DNA from: Papiliotrema nemorosa
Taxonomy: Eukaryota > Basidiomycota > Tremellomycetes > Tremellales > Rhynchogastremaceae
DNA: 64,000 bases
Assembly: GCA_032158125.1 (NCBI GenBank)
Contig: JASKOT010000031.1
Location: forward strand, 148,295 to 212,294
Direction of reading: 5' to 3'
The translations under genes and the position numbers were made by a program. Every line of letters begins with the position of its first letter. Within the stretch, counting starts at the first letter, position 1. Positions 23,648 to 33,359 of the stretch are shown piece after piece. Below the pieces are notes generated by a model. It did not search any database, was not told the origin of the DNA, and saw nothing but the letters and a program-made list of their open reading frames with translations.

Positions 23648-25684
23648 TCACACGACAGTAGTATCATCTCTGACAACCCTCGTACCTCCTTGTCGCATGC
23701 TCAACACTTTCCTTCTGACATTCCTGTCCCATCCCATGCCGCCTAGGGCATTCCTGATGAGATGTGTAGCGGCATTAGTGTCTTCAAAAACCCATTCACC
23801 AGTTGACCGCTCCATGGACCCAGGCAAAGGTTCAGCTGGAAACTTTCGTTGTTCAGGTGGATCGAGGAAAGTGTGTATAGCAGGTAGTAGCTCTTTCGGG
23901 ATATCTGGACTGTGAGGCATATTCAAATGGGCTGTGAGGAGGAGAGCAGCTTCCTCAGAAGTCGTCCAGTCCCATACTAGATTGTCAGATGGGCAATGTT
24001 GGCGAGACAAGATACGCACAGCCGTCCGAAGCGAGAACGAGGAACTTGAGCTCCTCCCCACTCGGAGGGTAGATCGATCGAGACGCGATTCCTGGCTCGG
24101 CGGACATATAGGGAGGGCTCAAGACGGGTTTGTCAAACTTGCAATTCGAAGCTCCGAGCGTGTCCACAAGTCTAGTATGTTCAGGCGCGTCGGAAAGATA
24201 GCCAATTTCCGAATGACTAAGGACACCATCACTCACCTCGATTGGTCCTCGGGTGATAGCTTGAAAAATGTATTGGCCATCGCTCGAGAAGGCTGGCCTA
24301 CGCCGAGAATTCGTTTCCAGTACCCCATGTCGCACACCACATCTTGGGCCTCTTCAGGTGGATGTCGCGATCGAATCCTGTTGTCAGTAGTAGCATCGAC
24401 AGGCGAGCATGTTCAGATCAAATTCTCTCTCACACCTCATGAGCCAAACTTACAGGTCCGCCTCCTTGTCATGCTCTACATCATGATCCTCAGTCAAGAC
24501 ATCGCATCGCCACATGTTGGTTTCCGGGTTCCACCAACCTGCCACCGCTCGACTATCTCCGCAGTGAGCCACGTGAAGCATGTCGGCCTGGGCGTCGATC
24601 ACAGCGGTGACGGCGGTGCTACCCCTCGAAGCGGCATCGGCGAGGGCTACCAAAGAGGGGCGGGGGAATCCCGGACGACCTTGAACTTCGGGTATCTGAA
24701 TTCTGCCGTTCAACAAATGCAAAGGGGCTTGGATCAGATCGTTGTCCCACGCTAGGAAACTGTTCGTCAGGGTCGTCAGTGTAGAGAAACTCACGCATCA
24801 TGAGTCGCTTTGCCGACTACCCCTGAAGGGTGAGCAAGCTCAAGGCAACTGGAATGATCGATCGAGGAAGCGGCTATCATCCAACTGGGGCAAGCATGAA
24901 AAGTTTTCTTGAGTAATTCAGCCACAGCGGGAGAGCCCATGTGTCCATCAAAAACAGACACAAACACCAGGTCGTCTTCCCCATTACCGACTTCATCCGG
25001 CGAGATCTTCATCCTGGCCCAGGTGTCCCATATGCTGCTACCCTGACTAGAGGGTTTCAATAAGCTATTAATGTCTGCTCTCGAGACGGTATCGATCGCA
25101 TGTCGATCTTCGCACGCCGTCTTGGAAGGCAAAACATTCTCATCAATCTTGATCACCGGATTCCCAGGTCGACGCACACGAGTGACCTCTTCATGCCTCT
25201 TGAGAAACGCTTCCGTCTCTTCCTCAGACATCAAAGCGTGGACAGAGGTGGTCTCGCCTCCGATCCCAAACTTGCCCCCTTTGTAAGTATAGGTGAAGGT
25301 GGGCTTGTCAGAGTTCTCCAGCCAACCTTCCCGGCCGTCGAATGTTCCAATGTCAACACGGTCCTTCTGCTCATCCTGGTCATTACTGAAAAGCATGAAT
25401 GTTGCCAAGGCACCAAAGGTGAAGCCTCCTGTCGCTAGTCTGAAGATGGGCAAGGAACGTAGAATGGATAGGAAGGACGGTCGAGGAGGAGGCCTGGGCG
25501 GGAAGAGCGGTACGTCATTGGGTCGGGCATAGAGAAGGGGTTTGGGGATGTACAGCTCAGCGCCGGCGAGGTAGGGGTTTGGGGTGCGATTCTTGGAGTT
25601 TTTGAGTCTATGAAGCTCAGGAGGTGGTCGCAGGGTAGGCTTGGCATGAGTCAAGCGAGCGTTGATGTGAGGAGGTTTGATCAT
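23648..25684 (-). CDS. PTC5: mitochondrial PP2C phosphatase, Ptc5/pyruvate dehydrogenase phosphatase type
   Basis: Exons 25684-24795, 24759-24454, 24377-24237, 24171-24020 and 23976-23648; 605 residues. The first 90 residues are basic and Pro-rich and include a hydrophobic helix (LATGGFTFGALATFMLF), fitting mitochondrial import with a membrane anchor. PP2C motifs in order: CEDRHAID, FVSVFDGHMG (metal-binding Asp-Gly), AVTAVIDAQ with HCGDSRAVAG, LTEDHD, VLASDGLWDWTTSEEA and a terminal VRDDTTVV. The family dephosphorylates pyruvate dehydrogenase E1 alpha; that role is inferred. The usual SRAFGD motif reads SRAMAN here. The first intron is only 35 nt and its upstream AG acceptor must be used to keep the frame. 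Confidence 0.85.
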
Positions 25685-26058
25685 ATTGGGAGTGTTCAGC
25701 TTGATATAGAGTCAAATCGGCAGAAGTGGGCGATCGCAGAGAAGTGGTGTAGCGCTCCAGATGGTCAAAGCGACTGCCATTACTGAGGAGAATGGATTGC
25801 CGAGACAGTTCGAGGCTGTAGAAGCGATCCTGGTGGGGGATCTGGAAGAAAGGATGACCAAGATTTTGAGGTCACGGTATGCCACAATCCATCCTTTGAT
25901 GAATCCCTCCGTTGAGCCAGGTTTCCAGGTTTCGAATGCATTCGATATATTCTTCGTCGCATTGAGAGCAGAGAAAAGGGATATGATAAAGGGATATGAT
26001 AGTGATTTAGTGTTTTGCATCGAATACAAGAGATGGAAAGTGGTGCAGTCGACAATGA
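25685..26058. other. intergenic, PP2C promoter and Sec61 gamma 3' flank
   Basis: A plus-strand open frame (25761-26075) overlaps this stretch but runs antisense into the Sec61 gamma terminal exon and shows no domain. I treat the region as regulatory and untranslated sequence. Confidence 0.45.
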
Positions 26059-26478
26059 TTATGCTCCTCCCCTAATTCGTCAGCTTCGCCCAGCGAGGGA
26101 GTAGAGACAACTGACACTAAGATGTTGTTACTGCCTGTCAGTACCATTCTAAGCTGTAAAGAGAAACGAGGATAAAGGGACGTACATAGGAATATGGATC
26201 AATTTGACCAGGTACCCAATGAAACCCATGACCGCAAATCCGACAGCGACCGCCCTACACAGCTGAATGTACTCTATAACATCAGCTGTCCATCTCTTAA
26301 GCATCTCGTGCCGGCGTTATGACCACACCCACCCTCTTTTGTCGGTTTCGTACATCTGTTGACAAACTGCAAAGTCAGTTGCGGATCCAACACCGAAAGA
26401 AGAAGCGCGACTTGCCTGAGTTCCTTCTTTGATGAATTGTTGAGGGATCTCGGTAAATTCCTTGACTTTGTCAGACAT
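26059..26478 (-). CDS. SSS1: Sec61 gamma subunit of the ER translocon (SecE family)
   Basis: Five tiny exons: 26478-26416, 26366-26333, 26273-26186, 26130-26116 (15 nt) and 26071-26059 (13 nt including TAA); 70 residues, the normal length for the family. It reads MSDKVKEFTEIPQQF, then IKEGTQ, FVNRCTKPTKEEYIQLCRA, one tail-anchor helix (VAVGFAVMGFIGYLVKLIHI) and PINNILVGGA. It is the single-span clamp subunit that holds the two halves of Sec61 alpha together. The first intron (26367-26415) starts GCAAGT instead of GT; no GT donor nearby restores the conserved frame. The last two exons are fixed by the conserved C-terminus: only one donor/acceptor combination yields NILVGGA and a stop. It is invisible to simple ORF calling beyond the first exon. 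Confidence 0.92.
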
Positions 26479-26697
26479 GATGAGAAGGGTGATGCGGGGT
26501 GAAGAGAGGGGTGAAGCGTAGAAGGGCAGAGATGAATTCGACGTGGAGTGGTGTCTCGCTTTGGAAGGGATGATCAGACGAGCCGGATCCGGAAACACCG
26601 TTTCAAAGGCGACTGATTTTGATACAATAGACGAGGGTCACACCTTGCACCATCCCGCCGTGCGATCAATATCATGGTGTTACATACTCTAATGACA

Positions 26698-28756
26698 CTA
26701 CAATACTCCATGTAGGACCACCAGACTCTTCTCACACAACGCCACGACCACCTTCTTCTCCTTGACCAAGACCTCCCCCACACCCAGCAGTGCCCCCCTG
26801 TCGCTTCCCGATACTCTCACAACCCCTTGCTTGGCTGTCGTCGTCGATTGCGGCGGATAGTAGACGTACACATTTCCCGCCGCGGTTCCAAGTCCTCCCG
26901 CATCAAAGGCCAGGACGGTTGTTGCACTTTCCCTCTTCTGCTTTTTAGGCTCATGGGAGACTTCTCCCTCAGTGGATACATGTCGGACCAGACGGAGATC
27001 CCTCTTCGAAGACAGAACAAACGATAACGCCGGGCTGGTAGCGACATGTTTCCAGGGTACTTTGGCTGGGCTCCCTTCTGGAGCTTCGAACAATACCCCA
27101 TCCACCGCGGATTTCACCATCATTCTCCCTGTCCCATCCATGGGCAAGCTGACGATCGAGCTCTGCGCTTTGGAGAATGAAGGCGATCCATCCTTGATGT
27201 ATACCACAAAGACGTCTCGTCCAACTTTTGTCCCGCCTCCTGGCTCTCCAAACACGCCAGTTGTATTCTCACCGAAATCTTCCCCGTCTTCAAGGTCATA
27301 ATCCATCTCTTCCCTGATCAAAGCTGGAATAGCCGGATGGTTCCCCGCTGGCTCGTCCTCATTCCGAGTTTTGATATTAGAGAAAGAAGCTTTGACCGCT
27401 GCCAGCATCTCTGCGGTCAATGTCTCTGGCACCTCCTCTTCTTCGTCTTCCTCGTCATCCTCGTCGATGGGGGTGAAGACGCTCGGCCAGCGGGTGTTGA
27501 TATCCACCTTGGATAGCTCGAGCTCCAGCAGATTCTTGATAGAGTTGAAAGAATAGGTGGATGTGCTGGGGTCGATAGATGTCCAAAAGGACCGCGTGGG
27601 TTTCGCCAAAAACGCAGCGAGGACAGGTGAAGGTGAGGTCGAGATGGAGAGGGAGAAGTCTTCGGCCGTAAGAGAGACTTGTACGTGTTTGCGCGTTGTA
27701 CCTGGCGGCAGAGGTATCGTGACCGACAAGGAATCGGCAGTCTGCGTCCAGCTAAAAGGCCATTCCTTCTCCGCCTCCTCTTCTTCATCCTGAGTGTCCA
27801 CGGCATCGACCTCCATACTAGCGCCAACACCTGATGTCGCATTGCCTCCCGGAAGACTGGCTCCTAAGCCGAGTTTCTCCATCCTCTCCTTTTCTTCCCT
27901 CTTCGTTCGCTCTGCGTCCGTCTCCTCTTCCTGCGCCTGTTCCCGCTGATACACCTCTGAGGAGAGAACCATCCACCCCTCCCCTTGCCAGCCACACCAG
28001 ACTGGTAAATCACCCCCCTGGAGCCTCCATTTCACCTCCAGTGGTTGTGGATCATCGTCTATACCGTTCGATTGTGTCGGATTCAGCTCTACTTCGAGCA
28101 ACTCAAACGTCGAGCTCGACGAAGTCTTGCGTCTGGGCTCAGGTGGAAGCACAGATCGGCTGAGCAGTATCTTCGCGACCTCTCGCTCGAGTTGTATAGC
28201 CTGGATGATGAAAGGCGACAAGTCTGAGCCAGTTCCAGGGAGATCGTACCGAGCGATAAACTTTCCACTCAATTCCTCCTGGTCCAACTCGAAAATGTAC
28301 AAGCTCCCCGTACCAGTTGCAATCGCCCATCGATGTGTTGATATAGGTATCACAGATGGGTATTCGGGATGCTGGGTTGCAGCCGATGAAGCGATAGGCT
28401 GAGGAAGACTCGCAAGGGTCACAAAGGTCGGTTGAAAGTCATCCTACATCTATCTTCAGCACTTTCCCCTCTTATATCTCTGTATGACTTGCATCAATTT
28501 CAAAAGCAATAACATTCCACTCGGTATCGATATATACCCCTCGTCTTCCGTCGGTCGATAGATGGTTGAATGAGATTCTCGCTCGGGTCTCTTTGAATGA
28601 CAAAAGATGTGTATTGTACCCAAACCGGGACTGCGTCGCGCCAGCTCCCGGTAACGGATGGGCTGTCACATCATCTTGCGGGTCGAGAGGATGCAGACGA
28701 TATGTCTCAAACTGCGGGTAAAGCAGCGATCGGTCTGGGGGAAAGAGGTAGGACAT
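26698..28756 (-). CDS. NUDCD1: NudC-domain protein, NUDCD1/CML66 type
   Basis: Exons 28756-28493 and 28443-26698; 669 residues starting MSYLFPPDRSLLYPQFE, which matches the N-terminus of NUDCD1 proteins. The intron starts GCAAGT; joining at this GC donor gives FEIDDDFQPTFVTLASLP, whereas the nearest GT gives an immediate stop. The protein alternates beta-propeller-like segments (HRWAIATGTGSLYIFEL, DVFVVYIKDG, TTVLAFDAGGLG) with a central CS/p23-like domain at about residues 280-370 (EWPFSWTQTADSLSVTIPLP). NUDCD1 proteins are Hsp90-linked co-chaperones for WD40-containing clients; this is family knowledge, not seen in the sequence. Long acidic runs flank the CS domain. Confidence 0.85.
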
Positions 28757-28992
28757 GTCGAGAGCAAAGTCAAGCAAAGTCCAGCACCGACGCAAGATGA
28801 CGTTGGGAATCCAGTCAGCTCGACACGGGATTCGAACCGACATAAATAGGCAGCCTCGCTTTTGGCCATCAACAAATCACAAACGAGCTCGATCATCAGC
28901 TGCATGCAGCTGTATGCATTGCGCCTGACAGCTCGCGGACGTGTTGGCATGCATACAAACTTCTTGGATTGTGGGACAAGTTTTGAAAAGGC

Positions 28993-29001
28993 AAAAAAAA
29001 A
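28993..29001 (-). terminator. RNA polymerase III terminator of tRNA-Val
   Basis: Nine T in a row on the minus strand starting 7 nt after the tRNA 3' end, the normal Pol III stop signal. Confidence 0.8.
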
Positions 29002-29008
29002 GATGGAA

Positions 29009-29095
29009 TGATTGTACGCGGGCTCGAACCGCGGGCCTCATGCGTTTCGACAATTTCTGTGAAGCATGCGATCTAACCAACTGAGCTATACAACC
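29009..29095 (-). tRNA. tRNA-Val (anticodon CAC) with 13-nt intron
   Basis: The 87-nt minus-strand sequence folds as a tRNA. The acceptor GGTTGTA/TACAATC pairs fully (one G-T), D-loop AGTTGGTTA, T arm CGCGG-TTCGAGC-CCGCG pairs perfectly, and the anticodon stem is CATGC/GCATG. The anticodon loop becomes TTCACAC after removing the 13 nt at 29045-29057, inserted one base after the anticodon as in nuclear tRNA genes. One D-stem pair (C-T) is mismatched. The internal A and B boxes are intact and a T9 terminator follows. The loop is the same as in other fungal Val-CAC tRNAs. Confidence 0.93.
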
Positions 29096-29493
29096 TGCAT
29101 GAAAATCTGAAACATTTTCTCCGTGCTTCAGGTCGCACATATTAGTATATATAATTTACTCGGTTACACCTACGATTATGTCTGTAAATCCTCTCCGGAC
29201 ATCTTTGAGAGTCTCATGCCTGGATGCACGGGTTTGCATAGGCTCATTCCATATCTTTAGCCATCTGGAGCGTCTTGCAATGCTCAAAAATCAATGAAAA
29301 TTCGAGATTCTGCATGGGGCACGATTTGCCGTCTGTCTCTGGAACCGACTTTGGTTGTCGTTTCAGATTGCTTCCTCCTACGTCCTCTCTCTTTGGAACT
29401 CGTCGCCCACATGTGCCGCTCAACACTGCAGCACCAACATCAGTGAGCAGTCTGTGGTATAGATCCCGGTGCATCGCAGTGCTACCGCTCGAC
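29096..29493. other. intergenic between tRNA-Val and the AT-hook protein
   Basis: Upstream sequence of both the tRNA (minus) and the AT-hook gene (plus). The plus-strand frame of that gene stays open back to 29275, so a longer N-terminus starting there is possible; I chose the ATG at 29494 because coding-like composition begins there. Confidence 0.4.
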
Positions 29494-31740
29494 ATGTCCC
29501 TCACGTCTCATTCCCTACCTCTACCGGCGATCTTTACCCATGATGAAACGCTTCATGCTATCCTCCTCCCTCCACTCGCTATCTTCCTCAGCAGTCTTTC
29601 AGAGCCACCTCACTTACTCAAACTGAACGACATCTTGGATAGATTTCGTACGCCGAAAAGCTATCATCGTGTGGATGTTCGACTTGTGGAAAGCTCGGAA
29701 CTTCCTCCAGCAAGCGAAGATGGGCGGGGTGGTGGTGCTGGCGAGGAACCGGAAGGCGATGGGTCGCAACGTTTGCCCAACAACTTGGGAGACCCGAGTA
29801 CAGAGGGAAAGAAAAAGGAAGATCAGGAATGGTTGGAGTCGCTGCGAGCTCGACAGACAGCAGAGAAGGGGGAGCCGATCATACTGGAGAAAGGGGTCAC
29901 TATGGAGGAATACCTGTCTCGTGAACGCCCAACGGGCCCGACCGAGGACCTCGACAAAGCAGGTGAAACAGGACCATCTTCTCCCGCTTCACAATCTCTT
30001 AATTTTGCAATCGCAAAGGACGCTCACGACGGGATAGCCGCCGGACCAACAACGCCTCCTGTCCATCCACCTCTGACTCCTTCCTCGCCCGCAAGGGTCC
30101 CACTCGCTGATCCCACCCAGATAGCCAACGGTAATAGTGATGTGCAGGACCTTTCGAATACTCGACCAAGCGAAACCCGTCCGACTGCTACCCACGCTGC
30201 TCCGCCCTCACCCGTCCCCTCTCATCCCCTTCCCCCTTCCGGTCCAAAACGGCGGGTACGCGAGCTTCGCTTAGACTTGCGCACTCTCGACGCTGCGGCT
30301 CTCTTTGCACTCGAGACATGGAGACGTGAAATGATGGGTCTACAGAAGCTGGAGCTGGATCACCCAGATTCGATTTGGTACAAGGGGTCCTTACCGCCCT
30401 CTCCAAGTCCGTCCGATTCACCCGAACCAGTTCCTCCACCTAGAGGGAGAGGTCGACCACCCAAGAGCCGAGACATACACAAGAAGGAGATTGTCATTGG
30501 GGGTGGAGAGTGCGGAGGAGAAGGCTATGAGACCCTGATGGAAACCGTGGAACAGCATGGAGTGTCTGAGGGGAAGGCTGTTAGTGTAGAGCTCGACTCT
30601 ACAGTGCTGGAGGCTTTGAAGGAGGTTGTGGACACTCGGGTCAACGTGATCGATGTTGCGCCTTATGAGAGTCCAGTATTCAGCCATTCAGAGGGAGAGG
30701 ACGAACTGGACGAGGTAGACGAGCTGGAAGACAGCGATAGAAAAATATCGCCGGATGTCATTGTGGACGACATGTTTGATCGCAACCAAGATCAAGATCC
30801 CGATTTCCAGCCTCCTCCGGAGTCGAATCGAGGAGAAAAAAGTACAAGACACGCGCAATCCGAACGATCACCGGACAAAGGGAAGGGTTTGGCGATACTT
30901 CCTTTGTCCAACTCACTGCATAGAGTCGACAATGGGGAGCTCATTGATTTGACGGCCGATTCACCCATATCTACACCTCGCGCTAGACAGATTGCAACAT
31001 CTACGATGAGCTCGATTATCCGCATGAACGATCCAAATCAGCAACAACGCGAATCCAGCGACATGGCGAACTATGATACCCCCAAGCACACATCTTCGTC
31101 TCTCGATGCGCCGCGACAATACGCCAAGCGAACCGCTGGGCCGATCTCCCCAGAACACTTGTCGAAGGCGAGGGGAAAAGGGTTGCGCACGGGCAGGATG
31201 AGGATGGAGGCTGTTGTTGTACCGCAAAGAAGACGTGTGGACCCGCGAAAATTGGTGCATTTCATGGAATCAACGACGACTATCGATGCCGTGGATGTCG
31301 AAAATCAGCTTCTATTACCGCCATTCCAGCGAGAAAGTCGAAAGATTATCAAACCAATGCTCAACAGGAATAAACTACAGCCTTTACCGAAGGTCGCGAC
31401 AAGCTCAGCAACGCTATTGGGTAACGGTCCACGCAAAGTGAAGGTAAAAGCCAGGGAGGTCGCCATCGAGAGCGATGATGAGCCGTTGGTACCGAAGACC
31501 GGGGTGAAACGAAAGATCGAGCAAGTGCTCTCGGATAGCGATGATGAACCATTGTTACCACCGCTGAAAAGGTCATCAACAAAGGTCAAGGTGCCAGAGG
31601 TGATAGAAATACTCTCAGAGGAAGAAGCGGAGGAGGTGGAAGAAGCAGAAGAAGCAGTGGAAGAGAAGTCTGCCCCTGCTTTCGTCCCGGCCAAGCCTAG
31701 AGAACCGGATGAAGAATGGGACTTCCTACGAGATATGTGA
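29494..31740 (+). CDS. AT-hook and SUMO-interaction-motif nuclear protein, unknown family
   Basis: Single exon, 748 residues from MSLTSHSLPLPAIF; an in-frame ATG at 29275 would add 73 residues. I do not recognise the family. Visible elements: a folded-looking N-terminus (residues 1-75), a helical segment LRLDLRTLDAAALFALETW followed by LELDHPDSIWYKGS, an AT-hook PPPRGRGRPPKSR soon after, two SUMO-interaction-like motifs (ELIDLTADS and EVIEILSEEE), two repeats of a DSDDEPL/ESDDEPL acidic motif in the C-terminal 130 residues, and an end reading EEWDFLRDM. This combination suggests a chromatin-bound SUMO-pathway or DNA-repair scaffold; that is inference. It lacks introns, unlike most neighbours. 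Confidence 0.65.
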   Translation: MSLTSHSLPLPAIFTHDETLHAILLPPLAIFLSSLSEPPHLLKLNDILDRFRTPKSYHRVDVRLVESSELPPASEDGRGGGAGEEPEGDGSQRLPNNLGDPSTEGKKKEDQEWLESLRARQTAEKGEPIILEKGVTMEEYLSRERPTGPTEDLDKAGETGPSSPASQSLNFAIAKDAHDGIAAGPTTPPVHPPLTPSSPARVPLADPTQIANGNSDVQDLSNTRPSETRPTATHAAPPSPVPSHPLPPSGPKRRVRELRLDLRTLDAAALFALETWRREMMGLQKLELDHPDSIWYKGSLPPSPSPSDSPEPVPPPRGRGRPPKSRDIHKKEIVIGGGECGGEGYETLMETVEQHGVSEGKAVSVELDSTVLEALKEVVDTRVNVIDVAPYESPVFSHSEGEDELDEVDELEDSDRKISPDVIVDDMFDRNQDQDPDFQPPPESNRGEKSTRHAQSERSPDKGKGLAILPLSNSLHRVDNGELIDLTADSPISTPRARQIATSTMSSIIRMNDPNQQQRESSDMANYDTPKHTSSSLDAPRQYAKRTAGPISPEHLSKARGKGLRTGRMRMEAVVVPQRRRVDPRKLVHFMESTTTIDAVDVENQLLLPPFQRESRKIIKPMLNRNKLQPLPKVATSSATLLGNGPRKVKVKAREVAIESDDEPLVPKTGVKRKIEQVLSDSDDEPLLPPLKRSSTKVKVPEVIEILSEEEAEEVEEAEEAVEEKSAPAFVPAKPREPDEEWDFLRDM

Positions 31741-31991
31741 TGTATCAGCGGTGAGTAACACTCCTGACAGGTCGATCCAGGCGCTGACGTCCAGCAAGCC
31801 TTATAGCGATATGTGATAACAAGTTGTATGAGTTATAAACGTCGGCTAGACACGTTGCTCGAGTCAACGGAACCTGACCTTCGGCCCTTTTTTCTCTTTG
31901 CGTATACTCATCTATACATATATCACGGCCGTACTTTGGAGTCCTCTATAATATCTCTCCCCTCTCCCAATTCCAGCGCGTGGACTGCTCG

Positions 31992-32963
31992 CTACGCCAC
32001 TCCGAGTCCTCTCATCCGGCCTTCCATCTCCGACATATCCTGCGAATTGAGCCATTCATCGTCCTCTTTACCCCTGATCCAGGGAGTTGGGGCTCTCATC
32101 CTGTTCAGGCTGTAGCCCAGCCCCACCGGCGCCCCAGTCAGATCCCACGTTTCACCCGTTGGCGAGGGGTACTCGTCTGTGGATCTTGGGGAAGGATCGT
32201 ATCCTCCCCTCTCACCTGGAGGACCTCCCCGTGTGGACGGATGCAAGATCACATACTCTCTCCCGGCGAATGGATCTCGGAATGCGGGTGCACCAGGGAT
32301 GATAGGCGGGATGATGGCATTCAAGGCGGTATTGTTCGCTGTAATCTGCGCTAGACCCGGTCGATGAGCAACGGGATGGGGCGTGTTTTGGCATTGTCCA
32401 TTGGAGTGAATGATCTCAGCGGGGACGGGTCGAGGTGGGAGATCAATCTTGAATGAAGGTCGACGACGGGTAGGGTCTGCGTGCGACACCTCGTGTCGAG
32501 TGATGGCGTTCACGTGCGTAGGGAGAATAGGAATAGCAGACTCGCGGAATGAAGCTCGTCTTTGACCTAGGGGCGGTCGAGTGTCTCGTGTGGTTCCTAC
32601 TCGGGCATCTGCGGGGTGTCGGGCATAATCAACCTCGGGGAAGGGAGAAGTTCTCGGCAAGCCATTACGAGGGCGAGATTGACAAGATGGATGATTCAAT
32701 GTGGCGTAGCTGTGAGAAGGTGGCTGGGCGGGGTGTCGAGCGGGAGGTGTAGGTGGGTGAGCCGCAAAGTACGAGGAGTTACGAGCGATGTGAGGGTGGG
32801 GATGAGCATGAGTAATGGCTCTGAGAGAAGGTGATGAGAGGGGCGAGTGCATGGCTGATTCGGTGGCAAGTGGTAGCGTGTAATGAATGGGGAGGTGACT
32901 CGAGGGGGCTGACAGACCAAGAGGCTGGAGAGGGGTACAGGCTGATATACGCGAGAATTTCAT
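31992..32963 (-). CDS. hypothetical Pro/His/Arg-rich protein
   Basis: A minus-strand frame of 419 codons ends here; the ATG at 32963 (MKFSRISACTPLQPLG) gives 323 residues, while the frame stays open up to 33251. The translation is low complexity (Pro, His, Ser, Arg) with more ordered pieces near the end (AFRDPFAGREYVILHPSTRGG, WDLTGAPVGLGYSLNRM, GKEDDEWLNSQDMSEMEGRM). The end segments look coding. No domain, signal or membrane segment is recognised. An N-terminal exon further upstream is possible. It converges with the AT-hook gene and diverges from the bZIP gene. Confidence 0.5.
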   Translation of the reverse strand: MKFSRISACTPLQPLGLSAPSSHLPIHYTLPLATESAMHSPLSSPSLRAITHAHPHPHIARNSSYFAAHPPTPPARHPAQPPSHSYATLNHPSCQSRPRNGLPRTSPFPEVDYARHPADARVGTTRDTRPPLGQRRASFRESAIPILPTHVNAITRHEVSHADPTRRRPSFKIDLPPRPVPAEIIHSNGQCQNTPHPVAHRPGLAQITANNTALNAIIPPIIPGAPAFRDPFAGREYVILHPSTRGGPPGERGGYDPSPRSTDEYPSPTGETWDLTGAPVGLGYSLNRMRAPTPWIRGKEDDEWLNSQDMSEMEGRMRGLGVA

Positions 32964-33359
32964 GAGGTGCCGAGGATGACCTGTCCCGGTTTGTGAGGTA
33001 CGTAGGACTGGCCGCATGCGTGCGAGGGAAGCAGACACCTGGAGTTTCAGTCCATATCGGTCTGAGTCAATCCCAAGGCGGACGTTCCTCCGGGTACTCT
33101 TGATAAGTCCATCAGCGTTGAAGAGTGAAGCCGAGTTCCTGCAATTCACATCAAATGCCCACCGGATTCGTCGGTATCCTCCATACGTCCGCATGCATAC
33201 AAACACCCCAGATACACCATTGTGAACGGTGACACCTCTCATTTTCGCCACTCGAAAGGGAGGAAGGGTTCACCTTATGTAATCAAATCCCCACCCCCTA
33301 CGCGTGGTTTGTTGTTGTTTCTCCCCTCCACTCGACGAGTCCACTCTAGAGCAAATACA
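32964..33359. other. divergent intergenic region
   Basis: Promoters of the Pro/His-rich gene (minus) and the bZIP gene (plus). The minus-strand frame remains open across most of it, so part may be coding for a longer N-terminus. Confidence 0.4.

Noticed and set aside
25761..26075. 104-codon plus-strand frame upstream of PP2C
   Set aside because: It overlaps antisense the terminal Sec61 gamma exon, lacks any motif and no splice partners were found.
28833..28904. Second tRNA on the minus strand around the GGTTCGAATCC
   Set aside because: Acceptor pairing is only partial, the T stem has a mismatch, there is no anticodon arm with T33 and no T-run terminator follows.
31980..33225. Several plus-strand open frames opposite the Pro/His-rich gene
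   Set aside because: They are mirror frames of a low-complexity coding strand, without conserved sequence or splice support.
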